Assembly (NCBI RefSeq): GCF_001680005.1
Contig: NC_033567.1
Span: 4,278,001 to 4,342,000, forward strand
Direction of reading: 5' to 3'
Length of the DNA: 64,000 nucleotides
DNA from: Plasmodium coatneyi
Taxonomy: Eukaryota > Apicomplexa > Aconoidasida > Haemosporida > Plasmodiidae
Shown: piece after piece, positions 26,801 through 38,067 of the stretch
How positions within the stretch are numbered: the stretch's first letter is position 1
Layout: every line of letters starts with the position of its first letter
Notes under the pieces: model-generated
The model's database searches: none
What the model saw: only the letters and a program-made list of their open reading frames with translations
What the model was told of the DNA's origin: nothing
Translations under genes and position numbers: made by a program

Positions 26801-27056
26801 CCTTAACACTGCTCGACTCTTTTATCTTACTCTCTGCATAGCTGGTATTCTTCACTGCGTTCAGACCTATGGCGCTGGTTCGAGTTGAACCAAGTTCTAC
26901 ATTAACAAATAAATTATCATTGTGCGCATTTTGGGAATCTTTTCTCTCTTGATTTAGGTAGAGTAAATCTTCAAAAAAAGAACATTCATCGTGCTCGTCA
27001 ATCGATTTTCTTTTGTAATTTCTTGCGTCTGTGAGGGGGGATGGGGACGGTCGCAT
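23878..27056 (-). CDS. TOG-domain protein (crescerin/TOGARAM-like microtubule regulator)
   Basis: Six minus-strand exons fit one reading frame: 26742-27056, 24794-26526, 24514-24631, 24290-24342, 24084-24144 and 23878-23949 (about 783 aa). All introns are GT-AG and phases agree. The acceptor of exon 4 must be the second AG of CAGAG. The first ~430 residues are charged and disordered. From about residue 480 to the end is a HEAT-repeat TOG domain: WTKQIENLINLRKI, RKITRSIIELLNSPRSCVSK, then MDCTLDDVILPCLKKA. It most resembles the crescerin/TOGARAM TOG domains (MDxxLDxxxxxLLxKA), which bind tubulin in cilia and axonemes. In Plasmodium the axoneme is found only in male gametes, so a role there is an inference. 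The start is uncertain: a strong acceptor-like CCCCTCACAG lies ten codons after the chosen ATG (27056), so a first exon further upstream is possible. Confidence 0.75.
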
Positions 27057-29120
27057 GAACGTCGAGGGAATTGCTTTACAATGAAATGTGAGGGACCATA
27101 TGGCATCCGCCAATTTATGCTTCTGTTTAACAAGGCGACATTTTTGTACGCCTTCCCCCCCTGATATTGTGCGGTGCTGTAATTTGTGAAGTAACGGGGG
27201 GAAGGGCAGGAATAAAATTCGCCACGTCACAGCATTTGATAATCTTTTATTATCGTAAAAATGTGCATAGTACCGTCTATAAAGGTGCTCGTGTTGTCTC
27301 TATACTTTTTTTCTCCTATAGTAGGCATTTTTATTTTCCTCCTGCGTTTTATCTTTCAATAAATGTGATAAGTTGGCCCGCAAAGTGGAGGGACGCCAAA
27401 TGGGAAGCGGCAAGTGGGATGCAGCAAAAGGGAAACAATAAATTGGGGGCGGAAAATAACAAAATGCTCAAGTGGCAAAGTAATGCTATAATTTAGGATC
27501 TGCGGAAAACAAATTTTCCAATACTTTAAACGCCCAATAAAGGACAAAATGGCACTTTCGTCAGTAATTTTTTTTTTTTTTTTCTTACATTTTTATTTTT
27601 TCCCTGGCGTATTAAAAATTTTGCACACACTGTACAGTAGCGATATGAATATGAACATTTTTACGTTTGGACATTTGCTTACGCATATTTTTATGTGGAA
27701 ATACTAAGAACATTTTTTTTCACGCTAATGTGTATACATACGTGAATATGAAAATATATACATGCGTAAATATGTACACGTATATATGTGTATATATGTA
27801 CATATCCATGTAAATAAGAAAGAAAAAAATTGGCATTGCTTCAAAAATCCAAAGGTAAACTTTACGCCAAAAAATTACACGAGCCAAAGGAGTTAAGGTG
27901 TAATGTTTTACTCTCAGCGGAAAAAATCGATTTTGTTAAATTCATAAGGGGGGTAGGGAAATCTGGTTGAAGACTCGCTGAGGCGCCGACTTTCGTAATC
28001 GTCTGGCGTTTATATGAAACCGTTTTCCCAAGTTAAAAATGTAAATGGAAAGTACGAGCGTTTCATTATTGGGGAATTTTTTTTTATTTAATATGACAGT
28101 TGGGGTGGCACGGTGTGTAGATCAGTGGGCGGTAGGCTGTGAGGTGGAATGGGTGCGATTGGGATAAATCCACGTGCGTTAGCGCAAATTGGAGGACAAA
28201 GCGAAGCTACCCGTTGTGCTGCGGGAATTGCTAATAAAATATGTCAAATGTAAGAAAAACCAGTTTTAACGTCTGTCTTAAGGATTTTTTTTTTAATTGA
28301 AAGGGAGAAATAACATACAGGAGAGAAAAACGTTTTGTATGTAGGGGGAGACCTACAGTTGTTTACCTTTTTGTATAATAACCATTTCGATTTAGACATT
28401 TGATAGGCAACTTTTAAGACATGACAGGTTTCCCCGGCGTAGTGACGCGAAGATTGGTGTTCACTTGAGACGTAACAGCTGAACAGTTGAATGGGCTAAA
28501 ATTTGTACACCCCCAAATAAAAAAAAAAAAAACAGCTATTTCTGTGTATACACAGATTAGAAGTTAAAAATATATATTTTTTTTTTTATTGTCTGTTCTG
28601 GCTGTTTTCCAAATTAAAAAAAAGCTTTTTAAGCGTTTCAAAACATTTCCCAAAGGGTAAACGCGCACACGGCGTAGGCTTGTATTTACGTCAATATTTA
28701 TTATTATTATTTTTTTTTTATTTTCCACTTCGAGATTGAATAATTTCCCGCCGAAGTAGCCAAAATGACAAATCGGAATTTTTTTTTTTTTATATTATAA
28801 CCGTTCCAATCCGCGTGGTGATCTACACACAGTGAGCAGAATATGACTCAATTCCAATTTGAAAAATAATAAAAAAAGTTACACCACTAAAAGGTCCAAA
28901 ATGGTTCGTTTTATGTTCAATTCGGACAAATAAGCCAACACATGCAGAAGGTACACACTGCGAGGAGCATATACAAAATGTGAAGTACCACCTTTTTTTT
29001 TGGCGGAAAAACCAAGGTCATTCATAGTAGCCAAAAAGACAGATATATAAGCCCAATTTTATGCCTGTCCTGTTCATATTTTCAAAGGTAATTTTAAGGC
29101 AATGAGCCAAAATGCAACAT

Positions 29121-29161
<41 letters not shown>

Positions 29162-29998
29162 CCCTGTGTGATTACAGCATAATAGCATTTATAAATGCAA
29201 TGAACTTTTAATTAATTTTAAAGATGATCTTTTTACGCTTGCATTCAAAAAACAACAGGGTTCTTCATTTTTTTTTTTTTTTTTTTTTTAAGCCATACTA
29301 TTTAGCAGCTAGCTAAAATAATGTGTGCATGTGGACGCACATAATGAAGAACAATGAGGAATTCCACTCAATAATACAATGGCTGTTTGAAAAAAAAAAA
29401 AAAAAAAAACTACATGTTAGCTCAAAAATGATGAATTTATTCCTCCCGATTTCGTTTTCCTTTGTTTCTTTTGATTTTTTTTCATTACATTTAAATATAA
29501 TTAAACACACATCATTTTGTTTTGTCCCTTTCACCCTTTTTTGATTTTATTTAATTTCATCTTTCATGACGAATTAAAAAGTGTCTTTTTTTTTTGTGCT
29601 GAAAACTTGAAAGCAATTAACATTATTGGTTATTCGTTTATTTTATTTTTTTTTTTTTTTTGCACTTGCACACATTTATATAATCATGCGAACCTCTTGT
29701 AGACATTCACTTTCACCGATTTTATGTTTTAATTTTGCTTCACTTGATAATGATAGCTTACATATTCGCGACATTTGCAGTTCATTCACAACATATGCTT
29801 TAACCGATGGTTCAACTGATGTCTCATCTTATGCTTTACAATTTAAGCTTTGCCATTTATGCTTTCCCATTTAAGCCTACGCTTTTTCCCAACCACATTG
29901 ACGGCGTTACATTTTAAACGCCTTTCCGCCGGTTTTAAAACTCCCTCCCCCTTTTGTTAACTTCATTTTTAACCCACCTCCTTTGTGTGTCTTCCATC
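27057..29998. promoter_or_regulatory. Divergent promoter region, TOG gene / GEST-like gene
   Basis: The two genes are transcribed away from each other, so this 2.9 kb holds both promoters and leaders. It is AT-rich, with alternating A- and T-runs and one exceptional A-run at 29123-29160. I found no gene in it. Confidence 0.5.
29123..29160. repeat. 38-base poly(dA) tract
   Basis: Uninterrupted run of 38 A, the longest homopolymer I found in the window. It lies about 840 bases upstream of the GEST-like start codon. Poly(dA:dT) of this length excludes nucleosomes and is prone to slippage, so its exact length in the assembly is unreliable. Confidence 0.95.
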
Positions 29999-31074
29999 AT
30001 GAAATCATTTGTGTGTTACATCGGTCTCATCGTGGCCTTGGCCCTACAGCTGCGGGCCATCCAGCTCAATTCTAACAGCCTCCATCCAGTCTCATACGTC
30101 GAACGTAAGCGTGTCGCCTCATTTGTGTGAGCTCCCCAGCAAACGAGCCACAAACTGGCACATATACACACTTCCAATTTAAGTCGAAGTGGACAAAGGA
30201 AAAACAAATTCATTTTCGTTCTTTTCAATTATCCCTCTTTTTTTACCCCTTCCCTCCCCCCTTATAGTTGGCAATCAACTTTCGAACAAAGTGGGAACGC
30301 TATGGAAAAATCAGTTAGACTCATTTGTAGATATCGTGTCTACCAGAATTGTCGACAGATTGGAGAATGATATATCAAGCGGTGCAGGAGCAGAGAACAT
30401 GATGGTTCTTCTCGAGGTAGGGAGCTGAACGCGTGGTGGGCAAATACGTGTCCATGTGCTAGTTTATGTATTGGTGTGGAATTATGTACACTCCGCTTTG
30501 TTCGTACATATATGAGCTTCCCTTATGTACATGGCTCGTACCAATGGCCGCCTTATTCCTTCCCCCCCTTCCTTCGCAGAACGATGCTGAGCTCTTCGAC
30601 ACGGCAGCATATAAAGGCCACAACATGGCACTCATCGAAGACGAGTTTATCAGAAAATTGAAAGACAGATTCCACGCCAGCAAATTCGGAAAGGGTTTAA
30701 AAAAACTGGGATCCAAAATTAAGACAAAACTATCCGATTTGTACCAAAAGCACAAACATAAGCTGAAGCACTTCCTAAAAGTTATGATGACAGGTTTGGT
30801 CATCCCATTAGCGATTAAATTCATCCGAAAGCATTTGAGCTTGTGGAGAAAAAAGACATTAGAGGTCACCAAGAATTTGGACGATGATGCAAGGAGCGTA
30901 GCCACCCCAGTTATAAATGCGCTGTACGATCAGTTTTCGCAAAAATTGGAGGAGTACGCTTCGGAGCACGAGTTAAACGGCGATAAGGAACTGAGCATAA
31001 TGGATCAGTTGCAGTCGGAGAAGAAGAGCATTGAAAATATCGAAAAGCAGGAGAAGAAACTCTTGCAGCAGTAG
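29999..31074 (+). CDS. GEST: Secreted helical protein, probable GEST (gamete egress and sporozoite traversal)
   Basis: Three exons, 29999-30104, 30268-30416 and 30580-31074, joined by GTAAGC/TTATAG and GTAGGG/TTCGCAG sites in consistent phase; 249 aa. Residues 1-20 (MKSFVCYIGLIVALALQLRA) are a clear signal peptide. The mature part has no second hydrophobic anchor and looks all-helical, with a Lys-rich amphipathic centre (about 120-190) and a charged C-terminal coil ending in EKQEKKLLQQ. Size, signal peptide, helical content and remembered proximity to MUS81 and ApiAP2 on the syntenic chromosome fit GEST, a micronemal/osmiophilic-type secreted protein needed for male gamete egress and sporozoite cell traversal. 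No family motif proves this. CelTOS, another small secreted helical traversal protein, was considered and fits less well. The two small 5' exons are needed for the signal peptide; the third exon alone would miss it. Confidence 0.65.
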
Positions 31075-32562
31075 GGGTTCGCTTGCAGGTCACAGCAGAG
31101 GAGGCAGAGGAAGCAGATTGTTGCAGTAGGGAAAAAAAATTGAAATGACAAAATAGCACGCAAGCTGTTTGGAGCGTGCAACACCGTCCCGCCATGAGTC
31201 CTATGACATAGCTACTACCCGGATCACGCTCGCCCATATGCGTGTCCTCGACATTCGCCTTAACCGAGCGATGCAAGCGGGTTTTTTTATTTTTTGGTAA
31301 TTTTTCGCCCACCTGTTCATTATTCCGCTCATTGATATCCGTCTACCTGCATACCCGATTCGTTTTTTTTTTTTTTTTTGTTTCTCTCACTCCCCACGCG
31401 CGTGTCCCCACCATCTGGCCTCCAATGATACTCATTTTTACGCAGCCGTAAGGGGGGGTACACGAGCTTTATGTACGAGCACCGGAAGCATACAAGACAC
31501 ACACATGCAGATATCCATGCTCACATACTCCTGTGCAGCAATGGCGCGCTTGCGTGGGGAGGGGCACTTCTACATTCCGACACTACGAAAGTAATCTTTG
31601 TGATTCCCACACCTTCGAAAACGGGCTGTGTTGCGCTCATGCAAATGGTAACACTCTGCCAGAACAGAACTCGGACCGTCACTACTTCACCAGTTAAAAT
31701 TTGTTGCTTGCGCGTTATTCTTTTTTCACTTTTGCCGCGTCCGCGTGGCTGCCTCCCATTTTTTAATACGTTTATCTTTTTCACCAACACAACTCCATTT
31801 GATTTTAATATAACTCTGATTCAATGAATGAGCAAATGAGCAAATGAACATTCGCGCAGGAACATCAAGCGCACACAAAGCTATACGTTGCACGGCAAAA
31901 TGGACTTTTTCGCCGATTCCAGTCCAGCCTTTAAAACAAGCGCGGCATGCATATCCCGCCGTATTAATGGTAAAAGGTGATATGGCTTCGTACTGTGATG
32001 TGAGCATTTAGCCCTCAGCCCCTAAAAACAGAACAGCTCCCGCTTTTAAAATGATCGGCTCTACGGATGCGAATGAAAATGGGAATTCAGCTTTGCGCCA
32101 ATTTTATGTGTAAAAAAAATAGGAAAATTCAGCAGACAATGCTTTCCCTTTTATGTGGTTTCGCCAGCGCACATTTCGTTTTGCGCTGAGTTTGGTGTGT
32201 TACGGCATGGTGCAATAGTGGCGCGGTGTTTTATTATTTTGACAGTTTTTATTTTTTTTTGTTCCTCCCCGGCGGGCAGCAAAAAGGTGAAAAAAGCAAA
32301 ATGTAGCATCCCGTGAAGGTAAGAGCCACACAGGAATAACAACTCGGAAAGGGTTAAGAAAGAATATTTGTGAAGCGGGTAAAGAAGGAAGAAGGAAAAA
32401 AATAAAGGAACACAATTTAGCGCATCGGTTGAACTTTGCAGCTTAAGCCTTTCCCCCTATCTACATACAATTCTGTACAGAAATATTTTTTTTTTTTTTT
32501 TTTTCCCCATTTTGACAATTTAAAATTTGTACATAGCTGAGGGTGAATCAATTTCGAACATG
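31075..32562. other. Intergenic region after the GEST-like gene
   Basis: 3' UTR and spacer. The frames present (for example 31471-31827 plus, 118 codons) show no domain and I do not support them. A T-run lies at about 32488-32504. Confidence 0.4.
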
Positions 32563-33110
32563 GCAGAAAAAGAGGCCGTTAAGGAAAGATCCTCCATGGG
32601 GAACATAAGTAAAGCTGCCAAGCGGTGACACATTTTTTTGTTGCCATTTTGGGGACAACGTGGAGGCAATTTTGCGAGCGCTCCACGATTGTATGCTATC
32701 CGACTGTGGAGGGTCAGACGCTGGAGAAGAGCCACACCTCGGGGATATGACAAAAATTTGCATAGACATCAGTGACGTACATCTGCATGCCCCCTTTTTT
32801 TTTACACTTTTGCAGAAAGGAGCCTAACAATGAGCTTGTATTTCATCGGAATTTGCACCGCCTCGTGGTTCATTTGTACTACGAAAAGGAGGAAGGAGTG
32901 GTAAGCAGGAGTGGCAGTTCCCACCGACCACATAACACTCAAAACAATCTGACGGGTTGCTAAGGCGGAAAACACACACGTTGATTTCTTCACCCCTTTT
33001 CCCAAAAAAACATCTCATAGGGCTGACATCATGCTGGACTACGTTCATCATAAAAGGTGTTCCTTCTTCTCGAACTCGTGGGAGCACTTTCTGAAGAGAC
33101 TCAAGTCATG
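32563..33110 (+). CDS. Possible small multi-exon gene, model unresolved
   Basis: Not recognised. Three plus-strand segments look coding. The first starts at ATG 32563 (MAEKEAVKERSSMGNISKAA). The second follows a TTTTGCAG acceptor near 32816 and reads KEPNNELVFHRNLHRLVVHL, then YYEKEEGV, before a strong GTAAGC donor. The third follows a CTCATAG acceptor near 33019 and reads ADIMLDYVHHKRCSFFSNSW to a TGA at about 33110. Segments 1 and 2 join in phase through a CG|GTGACA donor. Segment 3 does not match the phase of the strong donor of segment 2; a weaker donor (TT|GTACTACG) would fit. A further 65-codon frame (about 32635-32770, containing VEAILRALHDCMLSDCGG) may be an alternative exon. The total would be about 70-80 aa. 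Confidence 0.35.
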
Positions 33111-34271
33111 ACCAATTTTAATGGCCGCATGTAAATTTGTTTTTTTTCTAGTGTTGAAAATGTACATATTGGGGGTTTAAGTGGAGGACTGGTAGTTATT
33201 TGTTTTTTGCATTTTCTCCATTATTTGCATTTTAAAATTTTTTTTTTTTTGTTTTTTTTTTTCTGCTCTCCCTATTTGGTGACCATCTGGGGGAGCATAA
33301 AAGACCGCATATTAACTCGTACGGCATTACATTTCCTTGCATTGATGACAAGGACACTCATCGTTTACAAAACCGCTAATGGTTTAACCAATTAGGAACA
33401 CAAAACTATAACATGCTAGGCGTTGCGCTTTTAATGTTTTATGCATTAAAAGGGGGAGAGACATAGGGCAGTGTTTGCCCTCGCACAGTTTTGGTGACTC
33501 AAGGTGGTATAGAGGTTACGCTTTGGGGGCGGCTGAACGGAGTGGTACACACATCGAAAGATGTTGATATGCTTTTGCATTTTATGACCAATTTAGGATC
33601 ATCCGCAATTGAGTCTTTTCCTTTTATGCAGTGTACCTTTCGCTACGTAATAAATGGTTGGGATGAAGAGGTTGGCGCCGGTGTAGCGAAAGAATGAGAG
33701 AGCGAGTAGACAGACAGCACTTAGCTGTTTACACGTTTGTTCAAATGCATAAAATGGTGCACTGGTTCAGGTTCCATAAGGGATGTGTGTTTGGGAGAGG
33801 TCACATGTCCCCCACTGTTCGTGCAATGTTAATTTTTCTCTCTGTTTCTTTATGGCTCTCCATCCCCTCAGCTACAAAATATTTCCCATCGTTAAGGCGT
33901 ACATGTCAAGCGATATATGCGCTTAAGCACATACACTAGTATGTGCATCAACAGGTGTGCTTCTTCACCATTTCCTTCTTTTTTCCACGCAAACTGGGGT
34001 GAGAAGCGCACAAATGTTCTGCGCCCGCGGAAAGTCTTTTTTTTTTTTTCCTTTCACTCATTTTTTTTTTTTTCCCCAACGGTGAATTTATGCAACTTTT
34101 CGCGAGTAGCAAAATTTGTTGGCATAATTTGCGGAGAAGAATTTTTTTTTTTCCTACCTAGGTAACCCCGCAGTGTATAACTATTTAGCCAAAATGTGAA
34201 AGAGTACACCTTCCCCCGTTAAGAATGCATATCTACACTGTTAAAGAACAAAGAGCAGTTTATCGACGAAG
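33111..34271. other. Intergenic region upstream of the macro-domain gene
   Basis: Promoter and leader space of the macro-domain gene. T-runs lie just upstream (34037-34049, 34062-34074). The 68-codon frame at 33491 and the 81-codon frame at 33694 have no support beyond being open. Confidence 0.4.
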
Positions 34272-35295
34272 ATGTTTCTTTTTAAGCTAACGAAAGAGGG
34301 TACCATACATACCGCCTCGTCCTTGAATAAACCCTTTTTGTGTAATTTTAAAACGAGCAAAAATGTCAACGTCGGTAAATTGATAAAAAGCAAAAAAATA
34401 AAAAGCCATGAATTAAACAAAATAGAAGATGTGGAACTTCTCTTACAAGAGAGACACCACGACGTTTTTCAGAGTTATCCAACAATTAAAAATGTGCACA
34501 AAATTGTTGACGTGAAGAACATTCCTGTTTTTAACAAAAATGAAAATCCGGACAATATGTTGAGCAAAGTGGCTCTTCACTTTGGAGGTACACATGCTTA
34601 AATTGTGCCACACCCAGGGGGTGTTATGTCCCTATGTTGCATCTCACCTGGGGTGGGAGGTTCGGGCGTGTACAGAAGAGTGCTTCGAGGTGGAAGGCAG
34701 CCTGGCTGGTGTATGACGCACACATGTGAGCATACGTGTACGCATAACCATTTCATTGCATCTTTCCTTTCACCCCCTTGCAGACTTGTCATACCTGCGA
34801 GGCGACGCAGCCGTGAACGGAACAAACCACATTTTCGAATTGACGAAGGAAGGAAACGGGTATGACTGTTCAGGTAATTTTTTAAAAACATGTGGAGACG
34901 CACTCTTCACCGAAATGGAAACTGCTCGAGAGGAACATAAAGGAAAAGACATACTAATAACAAAAGGGCATAACAGTGCATACAAATGCATTATACATGT
35001 GGTCGAACCGTACTATAACGAAACGGCAAAGTTAAAAAAGTGTTATGAGGACATCCTATTAACAGCAAAAATGAATAACCTTAAGACGATTGTTTTTCCC
35101 CTGCTTGGCAGCGGTATTAGCCTGTTTAAAAGACATGACGTTGTCGTGTGTTGTTTGGAAGGAATTTACGAATTTTTGAAGGAGAAGAGAAATATGAATT
35201 CAATTGACAAAGTTGTTCTATGCACAATAACAGACGCGCATTGGATGTTACTGAGAGATTCCATACCGCTATACTTAAACGTTACAGTAAAGTGA
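34272..35295 (+). CDS. Macro (ADP-ribose-binding) domain protein
   Basis: Two exons, 34272-34587 and 34784-35295. The 196-nt intron (G|GTACAC donor, CCCTTGCAG acceptor) joins in phase 1 and creates HFGDLSYLRGDAAVNGTNH, the start of a macro domain; 275 aa. Residues about 95-270 follow the MacroD order: GDLSxL, a DAAVN strand-loop, ITKGHNSAYKCIIHVVEPY (matching the usual iTxGxxLxaxxvIHtVgP), then KTIVFPLLGSGISLF (phosphate loop and last strand). Macro domains bind or hydrolyse ADP-ribose esters or O-acetyl-ADP-ribose. Two ligand features are altered: NAAN is NGTN, and the glycine-rich GGGVDxAIH loop is replaced by NGYDCSGNF. The N-terminal ~90 residues are Lys-rich and unrecognised. With no close human-type catalytic loop, binding without hydrolysis is possible. 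Confidence 0.85.
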
Positions 35296-35917
35296 ACGTC
35301 CACATGGGTCCGATCCGTTGTGTTCGGAATTTTCGTTTTTTTTTTAATTTGTGTAACAATGGTTGGGACTTTTGGCTAGCCAGCTAGCTATGTAGCTATC
35401 TAAGCGTGATATTTTTTTTTTTTTTTTTTTTTTTAATATTTCCCCCAAGATTACCAGCACGGCTCCTATTTTTTATTTGACGACTTTTCTTTTTAAAATA
35501 TTGGATCATGCATCGAACAGGTCCATTCTACCCGTACGTAATGCAGCATTATGCCAATGTCAATTTTTTGAGCTTTTATATAGTCCCCACTTTGTGCTAA
35601 AATGTGCAGGATCCATATGGACAATATTAAAGTGCTTAAAAAGGGAGGGTTGTACAAACAAATTGGAAGAAATCTTTAAAAAGAATCAAAATGGACAAAT
35701 GGATGAGCTAGTAAAAAAAAAAAGGAGTGTACACACAAAAAAAAAAACATTTTACAAATTATTAACTACTTTGTCGTAAAAATAAAAAACTCACAGAGGA
35801 GATTTTCATAAGAACAGGGTCTGTGTTGGGAAGCAATGGTTTTAATATTTCCATCGTTTTTTTAATTTTAGAAAATTCGTGTGCATCCCTTATTTGTTTT
35901 ACCTATTCAAGAGTGTG
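35296..35917. other. Convergent intergenic region (macro gene / CS-domain gene)
   Basis: Both flanking genes end here. It contains a T-run at about 35411-35434. A 100-codon plus frame (35477-35779) has a Lys-rich C-terminus produced by A-runs and is not convincing. Confidence 0.45.
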
Positions 35918-36850
35918 TCACAGATCGACACGACGGGGGAGGCCCCTTTTGGATATGTTTTTCTTAAACGTTTCATGGGCTTCTTGCCAGATATTTTTGA
36001 ACGACGTGCTGCTGCTCCCTGTGTTGCTCATTGCTTTACGAGTTGGCAAGCTGGATAAGTTTATTGGCTGATCATCTTTGAATAAGCATGCCCACCAAAC
36101 GTAGAAGCCCTCAAAGTCGTATTTTTTTTTTATATTAATACATAAAAATGTTTCTTCCTTCTCGATTGAATTTTCTCCAAAGTTGAAGTGTAAATTTTGA
36201 TTATTCACTTTATTAGCGAGATGGAAAATGTCCTCCCAGTTTATTTTTATGTTTTTTACTTCCCACAGTTGGGTGTCTTCATCCTCGCTTACCTTATAGG
36301 GGAATGTCCTATCAATTAGCACTTCCTCATGGTTGGAAGTGCCATTTGTGCTTTGTACATCCTTAATATGTGCTGCTTCTCCCTGCTTTACAACCTTTTT
36401 AACAACCATTTTATCTTCCTTTATTTGTACAACTAGCGATTTTGCTTTCGTGTACAATGGTAAAGCAATATAAGCGTTAATTTCTTGTACCGACTGATTC
36501 CATATGTACTTAAAGGGAACAACAGCTCCATTTGTTATCATATTTTCCAGATTTCTTTTATTTTTCAGAGCATCTTCGTTCTTATCCGTTTGTGCAACAC
36601 CATTTTTGGTCTCCCCGAGGGATTCCCTTTCGATGTGCGCTTCGTTTTTTTCCTGATTGGTGCTTTTGCACACACCTGTGCCGTTTATTTCTCCATCTCC
36701 GCCTTTCAAAATGGTTAATCCGCTAGGCGACAGCACAACTTTGTCCTTCTTCCCTAGTGTTGTTAGTTGAGGCTTCCTACTTTTCCGTTCGTCGTCTGAC
36801 GAGCTCACATCGATCTGGTCAAACTTGGAATAATTGATAGGGCTGCTCAT
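35918..36850 (-). CDS. CS (p23/NudC-like) domain protein
   Basis: Single exon, 310 aa from the ATG at 36850. The frame is open for 58 more codons upstream, but they begin with TTG and encode an Arg-rich stretch. I prefer the ATG, although a CCCCAG just before it could also be a splice acceptor. Residues about 114-210 form a CS domain: YIWNQSVQEINAYIALPL, KSLVVQIKEDKMVVKK, LIDRTFPYKVSEDEDTQLWE. This is the seven-strand p23/NudC pattern with an IDRxFPYKV block and a Trp near the end. The C-terminus (about 250-310) is less conserved. CS proteins are HSP90 co-chaperones; NudC members stabilise dynein-associated and beta-propeller proteins. The N-terminus is acidic/Ser-rich. It diverges from the SNARE gene and converges with the macro gene. 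Exact NudC subfamily not determined. Confidence 0.75.
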   Translation of the reverse strand: MSSPINYSKFDQIDVSSSDDERKSRKPQLTTLGKKDKVVLSPSGLTILKGGDGEINGTGVCKSTNQEKNEAHIERESLGETKNGVAQTDKNEDALKNKRNLENMITNGAVVPFKYIWNQSVQEINAYIALPLYTKAKSLVVQIKEDKMVVKKVVKQGEAAHIKDVQSTNGTSNHEEVLIDRTFPYKVSEDEDTQLWEVKNIKINWEDIFHLANKVNNQNLHFNFGENSIEKEETFLCINIKKKYDFEGFYVWWACLFKDDQPINLSSLPTRKAMSNTGSSSTSFKNIWQEAHETFKKNISKRGLPRRVDL

Positions 36851-37101
36851 CCTGGGGACATAGTTGTTTTTTATTTTCTTCCAGTTGGTCCTGTGGGTAC
36901 CTGGTGGCGCATTCCTTGGGTAATTTCTGCGTTTAAAGCGGTTTCTACGTTTTAAGCGGCTTATACTTTTTCTGCATTTTCTCCAAGTCTGGCAAACTGC
37001 TTGCAACACCGTGGCAACGTGCAAGAATATTTGCTTTAAAGGGAGGGTTATATAAAAGCTCTATCTTGGCATTTCAATTGTGCTGAAGTGGGAAACGTGG
37101 T

Positions 37102-37494
37102 GTGAGACCCGTTCGCGAGCGATGGTTAGTCTGGTCGCTCCGCGCCCATTTCTTTACATCTTTATTCCCCCGTGATGCCGCATTCGAATTGATAAATTTT
37201 GCCCGGCGTCATATGTTGTGTCCTGCTAGTTTTGCAAAAAATACGGCGCCAATTTTTTCCCTCAAAGTAAAAATCAGAGGGGAATTGCAAAAGAAGGTGA
37301 AGGCGCTTTCCAACGCTATGCGGACGAAAAATAATGTATACTTCCTGCGCTTGTGCATAAGTACACGCTCTTTCGACCGCAACTTATCACCTAGCGCTCA
37401 CATATGTTACCTCACGAGCAACGACCAGTGCACTTTCTTCATCAGTGCGAAGCGGTGGTATGCCAAGAGGGCACTTAAGCAGACGCACAGTTAA
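37102..37494 (+). CDS. Unassigned 130-codon open frame
   Basis: Not recognised. It is among the longest purely intergenic frames in the window and lies between the divergent CS-domain and SNARE genes. It starts at GTG, so a real gene would need an upstream spliced exon or a start at an internal Met. The C-terminal part is basic and non-repetitive (for example CTFFISAKRWYAKRALKQT). A short basic protein such as an organellar ribosomal protein is conceivable, but I see no diagnostic motif. It may be chance. Confidence 0.25.
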   Translation: MRPVRERWLVWSLRAHFFTSLFPRDAAFELINFARRHMLCPASFAKNTAPIFSLKVKIRGELQKKVKALSNAMRTKNNVYFLRLCISTRSFDRNLSPSAHICYLTSNDQCTFFISAKRWYAKRALKQTHS

Positions 37495-37641
37495 ACAAAA
37501 AGGCAGAACTGGACGAGAATAACTTGCACGTTCGAAGTGTGCTCCTTATGTTATGATCGTCCACCAGAACGCCACTTCGGTGAATTCATTAGCCTTTCTT
37601 ACGCAACTGCAGTTGGTCCATTCGACGAAAATGTTTAGGCC

Positions 37642-37675
<34 letters not shown>

Positions 37676-38067
37676 CGCTGGCAACTTTGTATGTTATATT
37701 TAGCGCTTAATAGTTATCCCTTCTTTGTTCCTTTTTCTTTTTTTTGTTGCTTGGTGATTTTACCAGTTGTTCCAGGTGCGTGAGGATTGGTGAAAAATGC
37801 GCCCGCGGTAGGGAGCAGCTTATGGAAGGAGCACACGTAAAGAGGGGTCCCAAAAAGGAGTGGCACGTCCATATGCAGGCCTTACAGGCTGATCCGCCAA
37901 GCATACATGTCACAACCAATTATTAATGCCCCTTGGGGGAAAAAAGGACAGAGTAACCGTTTGAGACATAACGGGCGTGTAATTTTCATAACAACCCAAA
38001 GTGAAAACGCAACTGAGGGGGGCAACCACCACTCGGAAACATCCCCCCTTGTGGAGAGAACCAAAAA

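Noticed and set aside
31471..31827. 118-codon plus-strand frame
   Set aside because: No domain or splice context; three overlapping frames on both strands in the same interval suggest chance.
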